Source: an uncultured Desulfovibrio sp.
Lineage (GTDB): Bacteria > Desulfobacterota > Desulfovibrionia > Desulfovibrionales > Desulfovibrionaceae
Length of the DNA: 39,187 nucleotides
Assembly (NCBI GenBank): GCA_944327285.1
Contig: CALVHG010000024.1
Span: 1-39,187, forward strand
Direction: 5' to 3'
The translations under genes and the position numbers were made by a program. Numbering within the stretch: the stretch's first letter is position 1; every line of letters begins with the position of its first letter. The notes beneath the pieces are model-generated. The model saw only the letters and a program-made list of their open reading frames with translations. It was not told where the DNA came from and ran no database searches. This document shows, piece after piece, positions 17,100 through 25,319 of the stretch.

Positions 17100-18176
17100 C
17101 TATTCGCCGGATTGAATGGGCAGCTGTCGCTTGAAGATGAGCCGCCACACCAGGGGTTCGGTCGCCGGGCTGAGGCTTTGCTTCAGTTCCGGGCCATAGG
17201 ATATGGCCGAAATGGGCAGCCGCGCCTCGTGCGCCACATTGACGAGCGCGCCGTAGCACACGGCTTCATCCAGCTTTGTCCAGACAAGACTCGTGTCGCC
17301 ATCCGCGGCATAGCGGTGCAGCAGGGCCTGCATCTGTACGCCGTCATAAAAGGGGCACATAACAAGATGTGTCGCATGGGGCTGTTCGTCAATGCCCATT
17401 TCGTGCTGCCATTGGGCAAGATTCATTTCCGGCGTCATGCCGGGCGTGTCGATAAAAACAGCGTCGGCTTCGGTTGTCAGGGCAAGAGCCTTGCGCATGC
17501 CTTCGGCATCGGCCGCCTCAAGATAGCCGAAGTCCGAAAGTTCCGCCCAGTGGCGCAGGGTCAGGCGTCCGTTGCCGCGCAGACAGTCCGTATTGATGAA
17601 GACGATCTGCATTTCCGGTTTTTCTTTGCGCAGATGCAGAGCGCAACGGAGCGCGGCCGTCGTCTTGCCGTTGCCGTAGGGGCCGGCAAAAAGATGGATG
17701 CGCTGCGGCCAGGCCGCGCTGCCCCAGGAGCGGATGGGCACGATGCCGGCCAGACTTTCCAGCACGGAAGCGCCCGGACGGGCCGCCAGCATATTATAAA
17801 GCGCGATGGAGACGCCGTCAGAAACGCCCTCCCGCTGCAGATATTCCAGCGCCACGCGCTGGCGGGGCGTCAGGCGATCCATGCGGATGGCGGGCTTCAT
17901 CAGCATGAAGAGCTGCTCTTTGACGCGGACCCAGTCCTTGTGCCATTCGCTCCAGCCCGCGCCGGAAGAGGGCGCGGGGGCCACGCCTTCGGTCGGCGCG
18001 GCGGTTCCCTGGCCGGCCTGGCCGGGACGTTCCACGCCCGCCATGATCTCGTGGCACAGCTCGCCGTTTTTGCGATAGGTACGATTGGAGAGGATCACCG
18101 CGTCGGCGCCCAGCTCTGCCTTTATTTGCGCGAGCACTTCCTGTGAACTGGCGCCTGAAAATGTCTTGACCTGCAT
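17100..18176 (-). CDS. flhF: FlhF, SRP-like GTPase for flagellar placement (divergent motifs)
   Basis: A 358-residue member of the SRP GTPase family. Residues 1-50 are the usual FlhF start MQVKTFSGASSQEVLAQIKAELG. The G domain has P-loop GPYGNGKT (165-172), VFIDTPGM (240-247) and TKLDE. The Thr-x-Asp-rich segment that in most FlhF proteins reads DTYRxxAxEQL is here NTDCLRGNGRLTLRH, and the P-loop has Tyr-Gly-Asn rather than the usual Thr-Gly-Val, so nucleotide handling may differ. Upstream, a sigma-54 promoter lies at 18273-18290. flhA, which often precedes flhF, is absent here. It is the first gene of the flhF-fleN-fliA-cheY operon. Confidence 0.88.
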   Translation of the reverse strand: MQVKTFSGASSQEVLAQIKAELGADAVILSNRTYRKNGELCHEIMAGVERPGQAGQGTAAPTEGVAPAPSSGAGWSEWHKDWVRVKEQLFMLMKPAIRMDRLTPRQRVALEYLQREGVSDGVSIALYNMLAARPGASVLESLAGIVPIRSWGSAAWPQRIHLFAGPYGNGKTTAALRCALHLRKEKPEMQIVFINTDCLRGNGRLTLRHWAELSDFGYLEAADAEGMRKALALTTEADAVFIDTPGMTPEMNLAQWQHEMGIDEQPHATHLVMCPFYDGVQMQALLHRYAADGDTSLVWTKLDEAVCYGALVNVAHEARLPISAISYGPELKQSLSPATEPLVWRLIFKRQLPIQSGE

Positions 18177-18272
18177 CGTCTGCTTCCTTGAACTGCGAAT
18201 CTGTCGGGCGCCTTGTCCGGCGCGGCCGCCTGCGCGTCAATAATTCGTAACGGCCATTATCGACCATCACAA
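18177..18272 (-). other. flhF leader
   Basis: The 96 bp between the sigma-54 promoter and the flhF ATG, with a predicted leader of about 87 nt. No riboswitch or hairpin recognised. Confidence 0.3.
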
Positions 18273-18290
18273 ATGCAAGATGCAGGCCAG
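18273..18290 (-). promoter_or_regulatory. Sigma-54 (-24/-12) promoter of flhF operon
   Basis: Minus strand reads TGGCCTGCATCTTGCA: GG and GC are separated by exactly 10 bases, and TGGC, G and TTGCA match the consensus TGGCACG-N4-TTGCA. Transcription would begin near 18263. Such promoters need a sigma-54 activator; no activator gene is in the window. Confidence 0.75.
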
Positions 18291-18699
18291 AACGGAAGAG
18301 CCGCCGGACAGCAGGGTTGCGCATTCCGTTTGGGGACACAAGGCGCATTATCCTACGGCGAAGCCGTTTTTTTTGCAAATCCCGACTTGCAGGTGCGCGA
18401 CAGCGGCGGACAAGACGCGGGAAGCGGTATGCGGCGGCCTTTGCTCCGGATGATCCGGCGATGCCAGGAGACAAAAGCAAGCGGCATATCGCTGGAGAAC
18501 GACATGCCGCTGACTGCGGAGCGAATCCGCTGAAGGGTATTTTCCACATTTGATTTTCCGATCCCGACCCATGCCGGGATCGGAAAATCTGTGGGGAGGG
18601 GAAAGTTCAGGACGCGCGGCGCTGTCGGGCCATCGCGGGGTTTTCGCCGTGACGAAAACCGGGGACGCCCACTCCCGCGCCCCGTAATCAGTAACGGTC
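18291..18699. other. Gene-free stretch upstream of flhF
   Basis: The rest of the 523-bp flhF/TPR gap. It holds the palindrome at 18552-18589. Short open frames occur (for example 18213-18533 on the plus strand) but none has a credible start site or family resemblance. It could contain activator-binding sites for the sigma-54 promoter; none was identified. Confidence 0.4.
18552..18589. repeat. Perfect 14-bp palindrome downstream of the TPR gene
   Basis: GATTTTCCGATCCC and GGGATCGGAAAATC separated by 10 bases. It lies about 110 bp downstream of the TPR gene. T-run comes before and A-run after on both strands, so it is not a classic terminator, though it may still form a transcript-end hairpin. 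Confidence 0.7.
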
Positions 18700-19263
18700 C
18701 TAGGCTGCCACGGTGTTGAGCATTTCCTTGGCGCCGGCATTTTCAGGGTTGGAGCCCAGCACGATTTCGAGGTGACGGCGGGCTTCGTCGTTGCGGCCCA
18801 GATACATGAGGCAGCCGGCCAGCGCCACGCGCACGGCTTCAGCCTGTTCGCTGCTTTCAAGGGCGGCTTCCAGATAGGGCACGATTTCTTCCACGCGCTG
18901 GAGCTGGTAGCCCACGCGCACAAGGCAGTTCAGGGCGACGATGTTGTCGGGAATCTTCTTCAGGGTTTCGGCGAAGCTGGCGAAGGCTTCTTCGTTGTGG
19001 CCGAGCTGCATGTAGACAAGGCCGATGCCGCAATGAGCCTTGCCGTTGTTTTCCACCGAAAGGGCCTTCTTGTAGAGGGTCAGGGCATTGTCATATTCGC
19101 CGTGCTGAATGGCGATGGTGGCCAGACCCATGTAAGGAGCGGCGCCGCAGTTGGGAGCGGTCGCGGCCTTGCGGTAGTAGTCGGCGGCCTTGTCGTAGTC
19201 GCCCATGAACAGATAGCATTCACCCAGTTCGTTGTTGATTTCGTAATCGAGCTTGTTTTCCAT
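18700..19263 (-). CDS. TPR repeat protein with sigma-54 promoter
   Basis: A 187-residue protein made almost wholly of tetratricopeptide repeats, for example LGECYLFMGDYDKAADYYRKA, PYMGLATIAIQHGEYDNALTLYKKA, CGIGLVYMQLGHNEEAFASFAETL and LAGCLMYLGRNDEARRHLEIVL, about five units. TPR scaffolds bind partner proteins. No signal peptide, so cytoplasmic. The start MENKLDYE is preceded by GGAGG; 40 extra residues upstream in the same frame lie across the promoter and are rejected. It has its own -24/-12 promoter and lies just upstream of the flhF operon on the same strand, so a motility function is likely but inferred. Confidence 0.85.
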   Translation of the reverse strand: MENKLDYEINNELGECYLFMGDYDKAADYYRKAATAPNCGAAPYMGLATIAIQHGEYDNALTLYKKALSVENNGKAHCGIGLVYMQLGHNEEAFASFAETLKKIPDNIVALNCLVRVGYQLQRVEEIVPYLEAALESSEQAEAVRVALAGCLMYLGRNDEARRHLEIVLGSNPENAGAKEMLNTVAA

Positions 19264-19313
19264 GGTTTTCCTCCCCAGAGGCTTATGCGGCAGAACCGCG
19301 TTTGCCTTTCCTA

Positions 19314-19331
19314 TTGCATCTCGCATGCCAA
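19314..19331 (-). promoter_or_regulatory. Sigma-54 (-24/-12) promoter of the TPR gene
   Basis: Minus strand reads TTGGCATGCGAGATGCAA: GG and GC spaced by 10 bases, with TGGCA.G and TGCA matching the consensus. Predicted start of transcription near 19304; leader about 41 nt. The upstream DNA is AT-rich, suitable for an activator or IHF site. Confidence 0.78.
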
Positions 19332-19433
19332 CTGTTGTTGAAAAATGAAAAACATTTAATATCAGTATGTTATGTTTTTGCACAAAAGAGCGGTGCGGCA
19401 GTTTTGTCCCTTTGCCGGTTGGCGCTGGGCGTA

Positions 19434-19467
19434 AAAAAAGACCCCGGCCGGAATGCGGCGGGGTCTT
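19434..19467 (-). terminator. Terminator after cmk
   Basis: On the minus strand AAAGACCCCGCCG.. pairs with ..GGGGTCTTT, followed by TTTTTTTAC. The hairpin is GC-rich with a 7-T tail. Confidence 0.88.
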
Positions 19468-19545
19468 TGGCGGCGGAATGGGCAGATTTTGCCGTGCCGG
19501 GAGGCAGGGGCGTCAGACCTGCTCTCCGCATTTTGCGGAGGAGGC

Positions 19546-20247
19546 TCAGGCGCGGGGCAGGCCGCCCTTGTCCCGGATATGCTGCAGAATGCATTCCTGG
19601 ACGGCGGCAATATCGAGGCGCGAGGTATCTACGATAACGGCGTCGTCCGCCGGACGCAGCGGGGCGATGGCCCGGTTACGGTCGAGAGCGTCCCGTTGGC
19701 GGATTTGTTCCGTGAGCTCGTTGATGTCCGCCTCCTGTCCGCGTTGCCGCAGTTCAAGCAGACGGCGCTGCGCCCGCACTTCCGGGGCCGCGTCAAGAAA
19801 GAACTTGTGGCGCGCTTGCGGAAAAACCACGGTCCCCATGTCGCGCCCTTCGGCCACAAGCGCCCCGGCCGTTGCCAGGGAACGCTGCGCTTCCAGCAGT
19901 ATTTCGCGGATGACCGGCACGGCCGCAATGCGCGAAGCCAGCATGCCTACCGTTTCCGTGCGGATTTCGTCGCCGACAGGATCGCCGTTGCAGCGCAGGC
20001 GGGTCTGGTTTCCCTGTCCTTCCAGGCTGAAAGCCCACTGGCGGCATGTTTCCCGCAGGTCTGCGGCGGAGCGCAGTTCCGCGCCGGGGCCGAGGCGCAG
20101 GGCAAGAGTGCGGAACATGGCCCCGGTATCCATATAAAATATGCCGAGAGCTTCGGCCACATTGCGGGCAAGCGTGGTCTTGCCGACGCCAGCCGGACCG
20201 TCAAGAGTGACGATCGCTGCGAAGGAACCTTTTTCATCCAGAGGCAT
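19546..20247 (-). CDS. cmk: Cytidylate kinase
   Basis: A 233-residue (d)CMP kinase of nucleotide metabolism. P-loop GPAGVGKTT (residues 17-25); YMDTGAMFR, the substrate-binding GDPVGDEIRTE, VAEGRDMGTVVFP and the C-terminal DRNRAIAPLRPADDAVIVDTS are family hallmarks. AAGGA precedes the ATG by six bases. It follows hisC on the same strand, a pairing often seen in this lineage; a family 1 repeat occupies the 175-bp gap. Terminator follows. Confidence 0.95.
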   Translation of the reverse strand: MPLDEKGSFAAIVTLDGPAGVGKTTLARNVAEALGIFYMDTGAMFRTLALRLGPGAELRSAADLRETCRQWAFSLEGQGNQTRLRCNGDPVGDEIRTETVGMLASRIAAVPVIREILLEAQRSLATAGALVAEGRDMGTVVFPQARHKFFLDAAPEVRAQRRLLELRQRGQEADINELTEQIRQRDALDRNRAIAPLRPADDAVIVDTSRLDIAAVQECILQHIRDKGGLPRA

Positions 20248-20290
20248 GAAGAATCCTTTTTGAACGTGTGGAGTGACGCGCCAATATCTT

Positions 20291-20425
20291 CTTTTTCAAA
20301 GGTGAAACGCGAGGCGGCGGCACAGCGCCGCCCGGCCCAAAGTGAGCGGAAAAACCGCGTTTTTTCCGCGAAACGACAGGCCGTATGGTTTGAAATGCAC
20401 AGCATTTCAAACTGAAAATGCTCTA
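20291..20425 (-). repeat. Family 1 structured repeat, 5' end truncated (hisC-cmk gap)
   Basis: It lacks the TAGAGCGTTTC of the H4 end but keeps H3, H2 and H1. H1 carries a paired change, GTTTGAAATGC with GCATTTCAAAC, where other copies have ACGC with GCGT. Its last bases TAG (minus strand) are the hisC stop codon. Confidence 0.9.
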
Positions 20426-21586
20426 GAAAACGTCGGCCCGGTGGGGCTGCGTATCCAGCTCGCGCAGCACATCTTCCAGCGCGGCGAGGAAAGCGTCGTT
20501 TTCTTCCTTTGTGCCGATGCTGATACGCAGATGATCCGGCAGCTGATAGCTGCCGAGCGGACGAATAATGAAACCGCGCTTGAGCAGGGCCTCAAAGCAG
20601 ACTTTGGCATTGGGGCCGTCGTCATCGGGGCGGCAAAGAAGGAAGTTGGCGTGGCTGGGCCAGACGGAAAAGCCGAGATCGCGCAGGCATTCTGTCAGGC
20701 GACGGCGTTCCGTGCGAACAAGAGTAAGCGTGGCTTCGCGAAATGCCGTGTCGCGCAGGGCCGCCAGCGCGGCCTCTTCGGCCAGCACGTTGACGGAGAA
20801 GGGCAGGCGGGCGCGCCAGTAATATTGGGCCAGCTCTTCGGGAAGCACGGCATAGCCGACGCGCAGTCCGGCCAGACCGTAGCTTTTAGAGAACGTGCGG
20901 CAGACGAGGGCGTTTTCCGGCAGTTCGCCGCTTGCCAGCAGGGAGAAGCGGCGCTCCCCGTCGGCATCGTCTCCGGCAAAGTCCATATAGGCTTCGTCGA
21001 TGACCAGCAGGGCCTGCGGCGCTTTGGCGGCAAGCTGGGCGGCCAGAGAGGCCACGTCGGCGCGCGGCGGGCAGTAGCCGGAGGGATTGTCTGGCGTGGT
21101 GACAAAGACGAGGCGCGTCCTGTCGGTGACAAGGTTCAGCAGAGCGTCGAAATCAAAGCTGAAATCGCCGTTGAGGGGCTGTCTGCGGACTTCAACGCCA
21201 CAAATGTTGCTCTGAATGGGGTAGATGCTGAAGCAGGGACGAAAGCAGACAATATTGTCGCGTCCTGGTTCCGCCAGCATGCGGATCAGCATATCGAGAA
21301 TTTCGTCGGAGCCGTTGCCGATAGCAATGCGCCGGGCATCGACGCCGTGCAGCTCCGCCAGCGCGGCCGCAAGGCGCGGATTGCCGGACTGGGGATAGCG
21401 GAAGGAGCCCGCGGCGCAGCGTCGGACAGCCTCCGCAGCCAGCGGCGGCGTGCCGAGAGGATTTTCATTGCTGGCCAGTTTGACGACGTTTTCCAACTGA
21501 TAACGCTGGCGGATTTCTTCAATGGACATGCCCGGCACATAGGGACTAAGGGCGGCAATTTCCGGGCGAACAGAAAAAGAAGGCAT
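20423..21586 (-). CDS. hisC: Histidinol-phosphate aminotransferase
   Basis: A 387-residue PLP-dependent class I/II aminotransferase. The PLP lysine is Lys234 in TFSKSYGLAGLRVGY; SNENPLG (39-45), NPSG (167-170) and the cofactor-nitrogen contact IDEAY (Asp197) are present. It converts imidazole-acetol phosphate to histidinol phosphate; some members also act on aromatic amino acids. A weak Shine-Dalgarno precedes the ATG. No other his gene is in the window. Its stop TAG comes from the repeat between it and cmk. Confidence 0.94.
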   Translation of the reverse strand: MPSFSVRPEIAALSPYVPGMSIEEIRQRYQLENVVKLASNENPLGTPPLAAEAVRRCAAGSFRYPQSGNPRLAAALAELHGVDARRIAIGNGSDEILDMLIRMLAEPGRDNIVCFRPCFSIYPIQSNICGVEVRRQPLNGDFSFDFDALLNLVTDRTRLVFVTTPDNPSGYCPPRADVASLAAQLAAKAPQALLVIDEAYMDFAGDDADGERRFSLLASGELPENALVCRTFSKSYGLAGLRVGYAVLPEELAQYYWRARLPFSVNVLAEEAALAALRDTAFREATLTLVRTERRRLTECLRDLGFSVWPSHANFLLCRPDDDGPNAKVCFEALLKRGFIIRPLGSYQLPDHLRISIGTKEENDAFLAALEDVLRELDTQPHRADVF

Positions 21587-21597
21587 ACGTATCTCTC

Positions 21598-21637
21598 AAA
21601 AAAGGCCGCCTCCCCCGAACCAGTCCGGGGAGGCGGC
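21598..21637 (-). terminator. Terminator after uspA
   Basis: GCCGCCTCCCC pairs with GGGGAGGCGGC around a 10-nt loop; on the minus strand the hairpin is followed by CTTTTTTGAG. A second small hairpin (CGGAG..CTCCG) lies just before it. Confidence 0.88.
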
Positions 21638-21728
21638 AACGGAGTTTTCACTCCGGGTCAGGGACAAGAGGAAATGACGCGCTGGCGTCAACGCCGCAAA
21701 GCGGAGGCCGTAGCGCCATTATGTATTC

Positions 21729-22187
21729 TTAGGCTTCCGAGCCGTCTTCCGTGGGGCGCACGGTAAGCACGGGCATGGTGGCGTTCTTCACGACCTTTTC
21801 CGCCACGGAGCCGAAGAGGATGCGGTCGATGCCCTTGCGGCCGTGGGTGCCCATGACGATAACGTCGGCGTTTTCTTCCTTGGCGCGATTGAGAATTTCT
21901 TCAGCGGCATAGCCGATGAGCACCTGGCCCTTGGCTTCCACATCGGGGAAGTTTTCGGCAACAAAGGCGTCCATGGACTTTTCGGCGCCGGTCACGATTT
22001 CGCCCACGAAATTTTCAATGGTGTTGGGCGGCACATGGAAACCGACATACTGGCTCAGAGACGGGGCCGTGTACACGACAACGACGCTGGCGTGCAGGGC
22101 CTTTGCCAGCAGGGTGGCGTATTCGGCCACGGACTTGCTGTGATCGGAGAGGTCGACGGCGCACAGAATCTTCTTGATGTCCTTCAT
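21729..22187 (-). CDS. Universal stress protein family (UspA-like)
   Basis: A 152-residue single-domain Usp. ATP-binding motif MGTHGRKGIDRILFGS (112-127) matches G-2x-G-9x-G-S; start MKDIKKILCAVDLS is the usual first beta strand and Asp12 ATP contact. Cytoplasmic dimer, role in stress tolerance. The chosen ATG has GGAGG seven bases upstream. A sigma-70 promoter lies about 130 bp upstream and a terminator downstream, so it is a single-gene unit. Confidence 0.92.
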   Translation of the reverse strand: MKDIKKILCAVDLSDHSKSVAEYATLLAKALHASVVVVYTAPSLSQYVGFHVPPNTIENFVGEIVTGAEKSMDAFVAENFPDVEAKGQVLIGYAAEEILNRAKEENADVIVMGTHGRKGIDRILFGSVAEKVVKNATMPVLTVRPTEDGSEA

Positions 22188-22313
22188 GAGAAATTCCTCC
22201 GGGTGAGCACAGAGTTCTTTATATCGCCATCCAGAGCCCATACCGGGGCGACAAGGGGATACCCAGGGGCAGCGTCATTTACAGCGGCTGCCCTTTCCAT
22301 AGCTTCTGTTGTG

Positions 22314-22342
22314 AATATACGAACTTTGTCCGGGATAGACAA
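22314..22342 (-). promoter_or_regulatory. Sigma-70-type promoter of uspA
   Basis: Minus strand TTGTCT (22337-22342), 17 bp, TATATT (22314-22319). Leader would be about 120 nt. Confidence 0.6.
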
Positions 22343-22513
22343 GAGCTTTTCAACAGGCTATGAGGCTGTAGCGCGCATGATTGCGCCGAAAAGGCGGGCG
22401 CCGCGATCGGCAAGCTTTGCCCGCGAGGGGGCCCGCTGTGACTTCCAGGCAAAATTTGCCGCCGCGTCGTAGCAAAAAAATGAGAAAAAACGCCAAGATA
22501 AGATTGGTATTGC

Positions 22514-22531
22514 CCGGCATGTTTCTTGCTT
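22514..22531 (+). promoter_or_regulatory. Sigma-54 (-24/-12) promoter upstream of the 169-aa gene
   Basis: CGGCATGTTTCTTGCT: GG and GC separated by 10 bases; GGCA.G and TTGCT match the consensus. Transcription start near 22541, 24 nt before the ATG. Confidence 0.78.
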
Positions 22532-22564
22532 GAATCCGGGCAAACGCCAACCCTGGAGGCGAAG

Positions 22565-23074
22565 ATGAAGATTCGCAATGATCAAAATCCGTCGCTGGAC
22601 GCGCTGCTTGGTTTGCAGGAAAGCGGCGCTTCTTCCGTCGAAGGCGACGCGCAGGCTTTTCAGGCTGCTTTGAGCGAGCGTCTGGACGCGGGAGCCGCAC
22701 AGGCGGAGAACGCTGTTCCGTTCATGCCGGGGGGTGCGCAGACCGAGCTGATCAGCCAGATACTTCTCGGCGCGGGAGATGAGGGCGACGGTTCGGCCAT
22801 GTCCGCCAAGGCGGCGCAGACCGCCTTCCATGAAGCTTCCGGCGCTCTGGATATGTGGGATTCTTATGTGGAAATCCTGGGATCCGGCCGTGAGGAGTCT
22901 CTCCGCGACGCGTATGCCCTGCTGGAGAACATCAATAGAAAGCTCGGCGAGCTCAAGCGCAGCGTGCCCGCGGTGGAAGAGCTGATGCCCGGTTTCGGGG
23001 ACCTCGTGACGCAACTGGATGTCCTGGCGTCTACTGAGCAGTTCAAGTTCAATCGCGGCGATTACGTTGCATAG
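22565..23074 (+). CDS. 169-residue protein of unknown function, sigma-54 dependent
   Basis: No domain recognised. N-terminal residues 1-60 are polar, with short Ala/Gly/Ser-rich segments; residues 95-140 are predicted helical, ALDMWDSYVEILGSG and YALLENINRKLGELKRSV. It ends STEQFKFNRGDYVA. No signal peptide or membrane helix, so likely cytoplasmic or exported without one. The ATG has GGAGG at the right distance. A near-consensus -24/-12 promoter sits 35 bp upstream and a terminator follows, so it is a single-gene unit. In this window the other sigma-54 promoters lie next to motility genes, so a motility link is inferred, not shown. Confidence 0.75.
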   Translation: MKIRNDQNPSLDALLGLQESGASSVEGDAQAFQAALSERLDAGAAQAENAVPFMPGGAQTELISQILLGAGDEGDGSAMSAKAAQTAFHEASGALDMWDSYVEILGSGREESLRDAYALLENINRKLGELKRSVPAVEELMPGFGDLVTQLDVLASTEQFKFNRGDYVA

Positions 23075-23216
23075 CATCGTCGGCGCGCACAGATCAGGGA
23101 GCTCCGCTACCGGCAATGCCGGAGTTTGAGACCGGAACATGTTTCCGCACGGCATCGGTCAGGATGTCGTGCCGGGCGCGGGAAGGGATTTCCTGTCGGC
23201 TGACGCAGGGATGCGA

Positions 23217-23258
23217 ACAGAAAAGGCCGTCTTCCATAGGGAGGACGGCCTTTCTGTT
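23217..23258 (+). terminator. Terminator after the 169-aa gene
   Basis: AAAAGGCCGTC pairs with GACGGCCTTT around TTCCATAGGGAG, followed by TCTGTTTTCC. Confidence 0.75.
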
Positions 23259-23261
23259 TTC

Positions 23262-23407
23262 CAGAGCCTTTTCAGTGTGAAACGCTCGCGTTTCAAACCA
23301 AATGGCCTGTCGTTTCGCAGAAAAAACGCTGTTTTTTCCGCTCGCTTTAGACCGGGCGGCGCTGTGCCGCCGCCCCGCGCTACCTTTTTCAAAGGCAAAA
23401 CGCTCAG
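23262..23407 (+). repeat. Family 1 structured repeat
   Basis: CAGAGCCTTTTCAG ... CAAAACGCTC, with H1 (GTGTGAAACGC, GCGTTTCAAAC) and H2-H4 recognisable. A further fragment GAGCATTTTCAG lies at 23408. The 564-bp stretch 23075-23638 holds only the terminator and repeats of both families. Confidence 0.88.
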
Positions 23408-23483
23408 GAGCATTTTCAGCCGACTTCGGCTGCCTTGCCGTTTTCGACGCGGATAACGCGCGGGTTTTGGGGAAAATGGGGGA

Positions 23484-23617
23484 GTTTGAGGGGGAAGAAA
23501 CCCCTTTTTGCCGCAAGCAGCGACCCGACGGGCGGCCGCAGGCCGTGCCCGTTAGGCGACCGTAGGCGCCTTACGGGCATCGACAGCAGAGCAAAGGGGT
23601 TTCTTCCCCCTCAAAAC
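23484..23617. repeat. Family 2 repeat, copy C
   Basis: Left arm GTTTGAGGGGGAAGAAACC and right arm GGTTTCTTCCCCCTCAAAAC are near-perfect inverses. The interior carries AGCAGCGACC, GGCCGCAGGCC and CGTGCCCGTTAGGCG, as in other copies. It sits just downstream of the ABC ATPase gene. Confidence 0.85.
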
Positions 23618-23638
23618 AAAATGCAATGCGTCCTGAGC

Positions 23639-24385
23639 CTAGAGAATCTGATTGAGGAACTGCCTGAGGCGAGGATGACGGGGGGAGCCGAAAAGCACGT
23701 CCGGCGGCCCGGATTCGATAATCTGACCGTGATCCATGAAGATGACGCGGTCGGCCACGGTGCGCGCAAAGCCCATTTCATGGGTGACGCAGACCATTGT
23801 CATACCGTCTTCGGCAAGATTAATCATAACGTCGAGCACCTCGTTGACCATTTCGGGGTCAAGGGCGGAGGTGGGCTCGTCGAAGAGCATGATGGCGGGC
23901 TGCATGGCCAGGGCGCGGGCAATGGCGACGCGCTGCTGCTGGCCGCCGGAGAGCATGGCGGGATAGATATTGGCCTTGTCGCTGATGCCCACTTTCTTGA
24001 GCAGAAGCAGAGCCCGGTTTTCGGCATCGGTGCGGGAAAGGTCGAGCAGCTTGCGCGGGGCCAGCGTGAGATTTTCCAGCACGGTCTTATGCGGGAACAG
24101 ATTGAACTGCTGGAAAACCATACCCATGCCGCGGCGCAGCATGTTGATGTCGTTGCTTTTGTCGTTGATGTCCTGCCCGTTGACAGTGATGCTGCCGCCG
24201 TCGATTTCTTCAAGGCGATTGATGGAGCGCAGCAGGGTCGATTTGCCGGAGCCGGACGGGCCGATAATCACGACGCGCTCGCCGGGGGCAATGTCGAGGC
24301 TCACATCCTGCAGGGCCGGAAACTGGCCGAAATATTTCCAGACATTGGTGATGGAAATCATGGGGCCGTTACTTTCTGCGGTCAT
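23639..24385 (-). CDS. Polar amino acid ABC transporter ATP-binding protein
   Basis: A 248-residue ATPase. Walker [10 protein letters not shown] (42-50), Q-loop Gln92, signature LSGGQQQR (145-152), Walker [13 protein letters not shown] (about 165-176) and switch His202 (VTHEMG). The GlnQ/HisP-like spacing indicates amino acid import. The start at MTAESNG overlaps the 3' end of the permease gene by 17 bp; an earlier ATG 21 bp upstream and a later one 24 bp downstream are less likely. It forms one operon with the permease and binding protein. Substrate unknown. Confidence 0.93.
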   Translation of the reverse strand: MTAESNGPMISITNVWKYFGQFPALQDVSLDIAPGERVVIIGPSGSGKSTLLRSINRLEEIDGGSITVNGQDINDKSNDINMLRRGMGMVFQQFNLFPHKTVLENLTLAPRKLLDLSRTDAENRALLLLKKVGISDKANIYPAMLSGGQQQRVAIARALAMQPAIMLFDEPTSALDPEMVNEVLDVMINLAEDGMTMVCVTHEMGFARTVADRVIFMDHGQIIESGPPDVLFGSPRHPRLRQFLNQIL

Positions 24386-25172
24386 AGTAGTTGAGCCTCG
24401 CTTCAATAACGCTGACGATTTTGGAAAGGAGCAGGGTAATAATCAGGTAGACGAGCGCCACGACGGTATAGGCCTCGAAATAGGCGTAGCTCTGCGAGGC
24501 AAAGCTGCGGGCGCGCTGCATCATGTCGGGCATGCCGATGACGGAGACGAGGGCCGTATCCTTGAGCATGGCGATGCATTCGTTGCCTACCGGGGGAAGA
24601 ATGGTGCGCCATGCCTGGGGCAGAACCACGTAAAACATGGTCTGGAAGCGGTTGAAGCCCAGAGAGCGGGCGGCTTCGGTCTGACCTTTGGGGATGGCAA
24701 GAATGCCGGCGCGGAAGACTTCGCCCATATAGGCGCCGTAGCAGATGCTGACGGCGATGACGGCGGCGGGGACGCCCTGAATGCGCAGGAACTGGGACAG
24801 GGCAAAATAGATATAAAAGACCTGCACCAGCAGCGGAATGCCGCGTATGACTTCCACATAGGTGGAGGCGATGAGATTGACGCAGCGATTGCGCGAGATG
24901 CGCCCCAGTCCTGTCAGCAGGCCCAGCGGCACGGCGCAGCAGATGGCAAGCGCCGTGAGCTTGAAGGTGAGCAGGATGCCGTCAGGAAGGAAGAGCAGGG
25001 CTTCCCGGTAGCTGCTCGGTCCCGCATAGCACAGCAGGAGCAATGACAGAATGGCCCCCGTCAGGGCGATGGACCAGGCGTTGATCAGCCGTCGCTCGCG
25101 CGGATTGGGAATGGCCGGGCCATCGGTGACCATAATGATATTGGCTTTGCTCTGTCCTTCGTCTTTATCCAT
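24369..25172 (-). CDS. Polar amino acid ABC transporter permease
   Basis: A 267-residue inner-membrane subunit of the HisM/GlnP family, about five to six helices. Around the centre it has TLLLVQV-like [18 protein letters not shown] and the EAA loop region [24 protein letters not shown] (EAA---G contact to the ATPase). The unusually polar N-terminus ([11 protein letters not shown]) precedes the first helix. GAGGG precedes the ATG. It is the middle gene of the binding protein-permease-ATPase operon; only one permease is seen, so it may form a homodimer. Confidence 0.93.
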   Translation of the reverse strand: MDKDEGQSKANIIMVTDGPAIPNPRERRLINAWSIALTGAILSLLLLCYAGPSSYREALLFLPDGILLTFKLTALAICCAVPLGLLTGLGRISRNRCVNLIASTYVEVIRGIPLLVQVFYIYFALSQFLRIQGVPAAVIAVSICYGAYMGEVFRAGILAIPKGQTEAARSLGFNRFQTMFYVVLPQAWRTILPPVGNECIAMLKDTALVSVIGMPDMMQRARSFASQSYAYFEAYTVVALVYLIITLLLSKIVSVIEARLNYYDRRK

Positions 25173-25319
25173 TGTTTCCCTCTTCGGCGATGTGCCGGTG
25201 ATGTCGTCCTCGTGAGGACGCGAAGGCCGGAGGAGTCTTTCGGCTCCCCCGGCAAAGGGCGCGGCTGTCGTTCCTGGACCGGAAGCGGTCAGGCACAGTC
25301 CGAACAGTCGTCAGCGATA

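Noticed and set aside
18213..18533. Small open frame (106 codons) in the flhF/TPR gap
   Set aside because: No Shine-Dalgarno, no family resemblance; likely a chance frame in GC-rich DNA.
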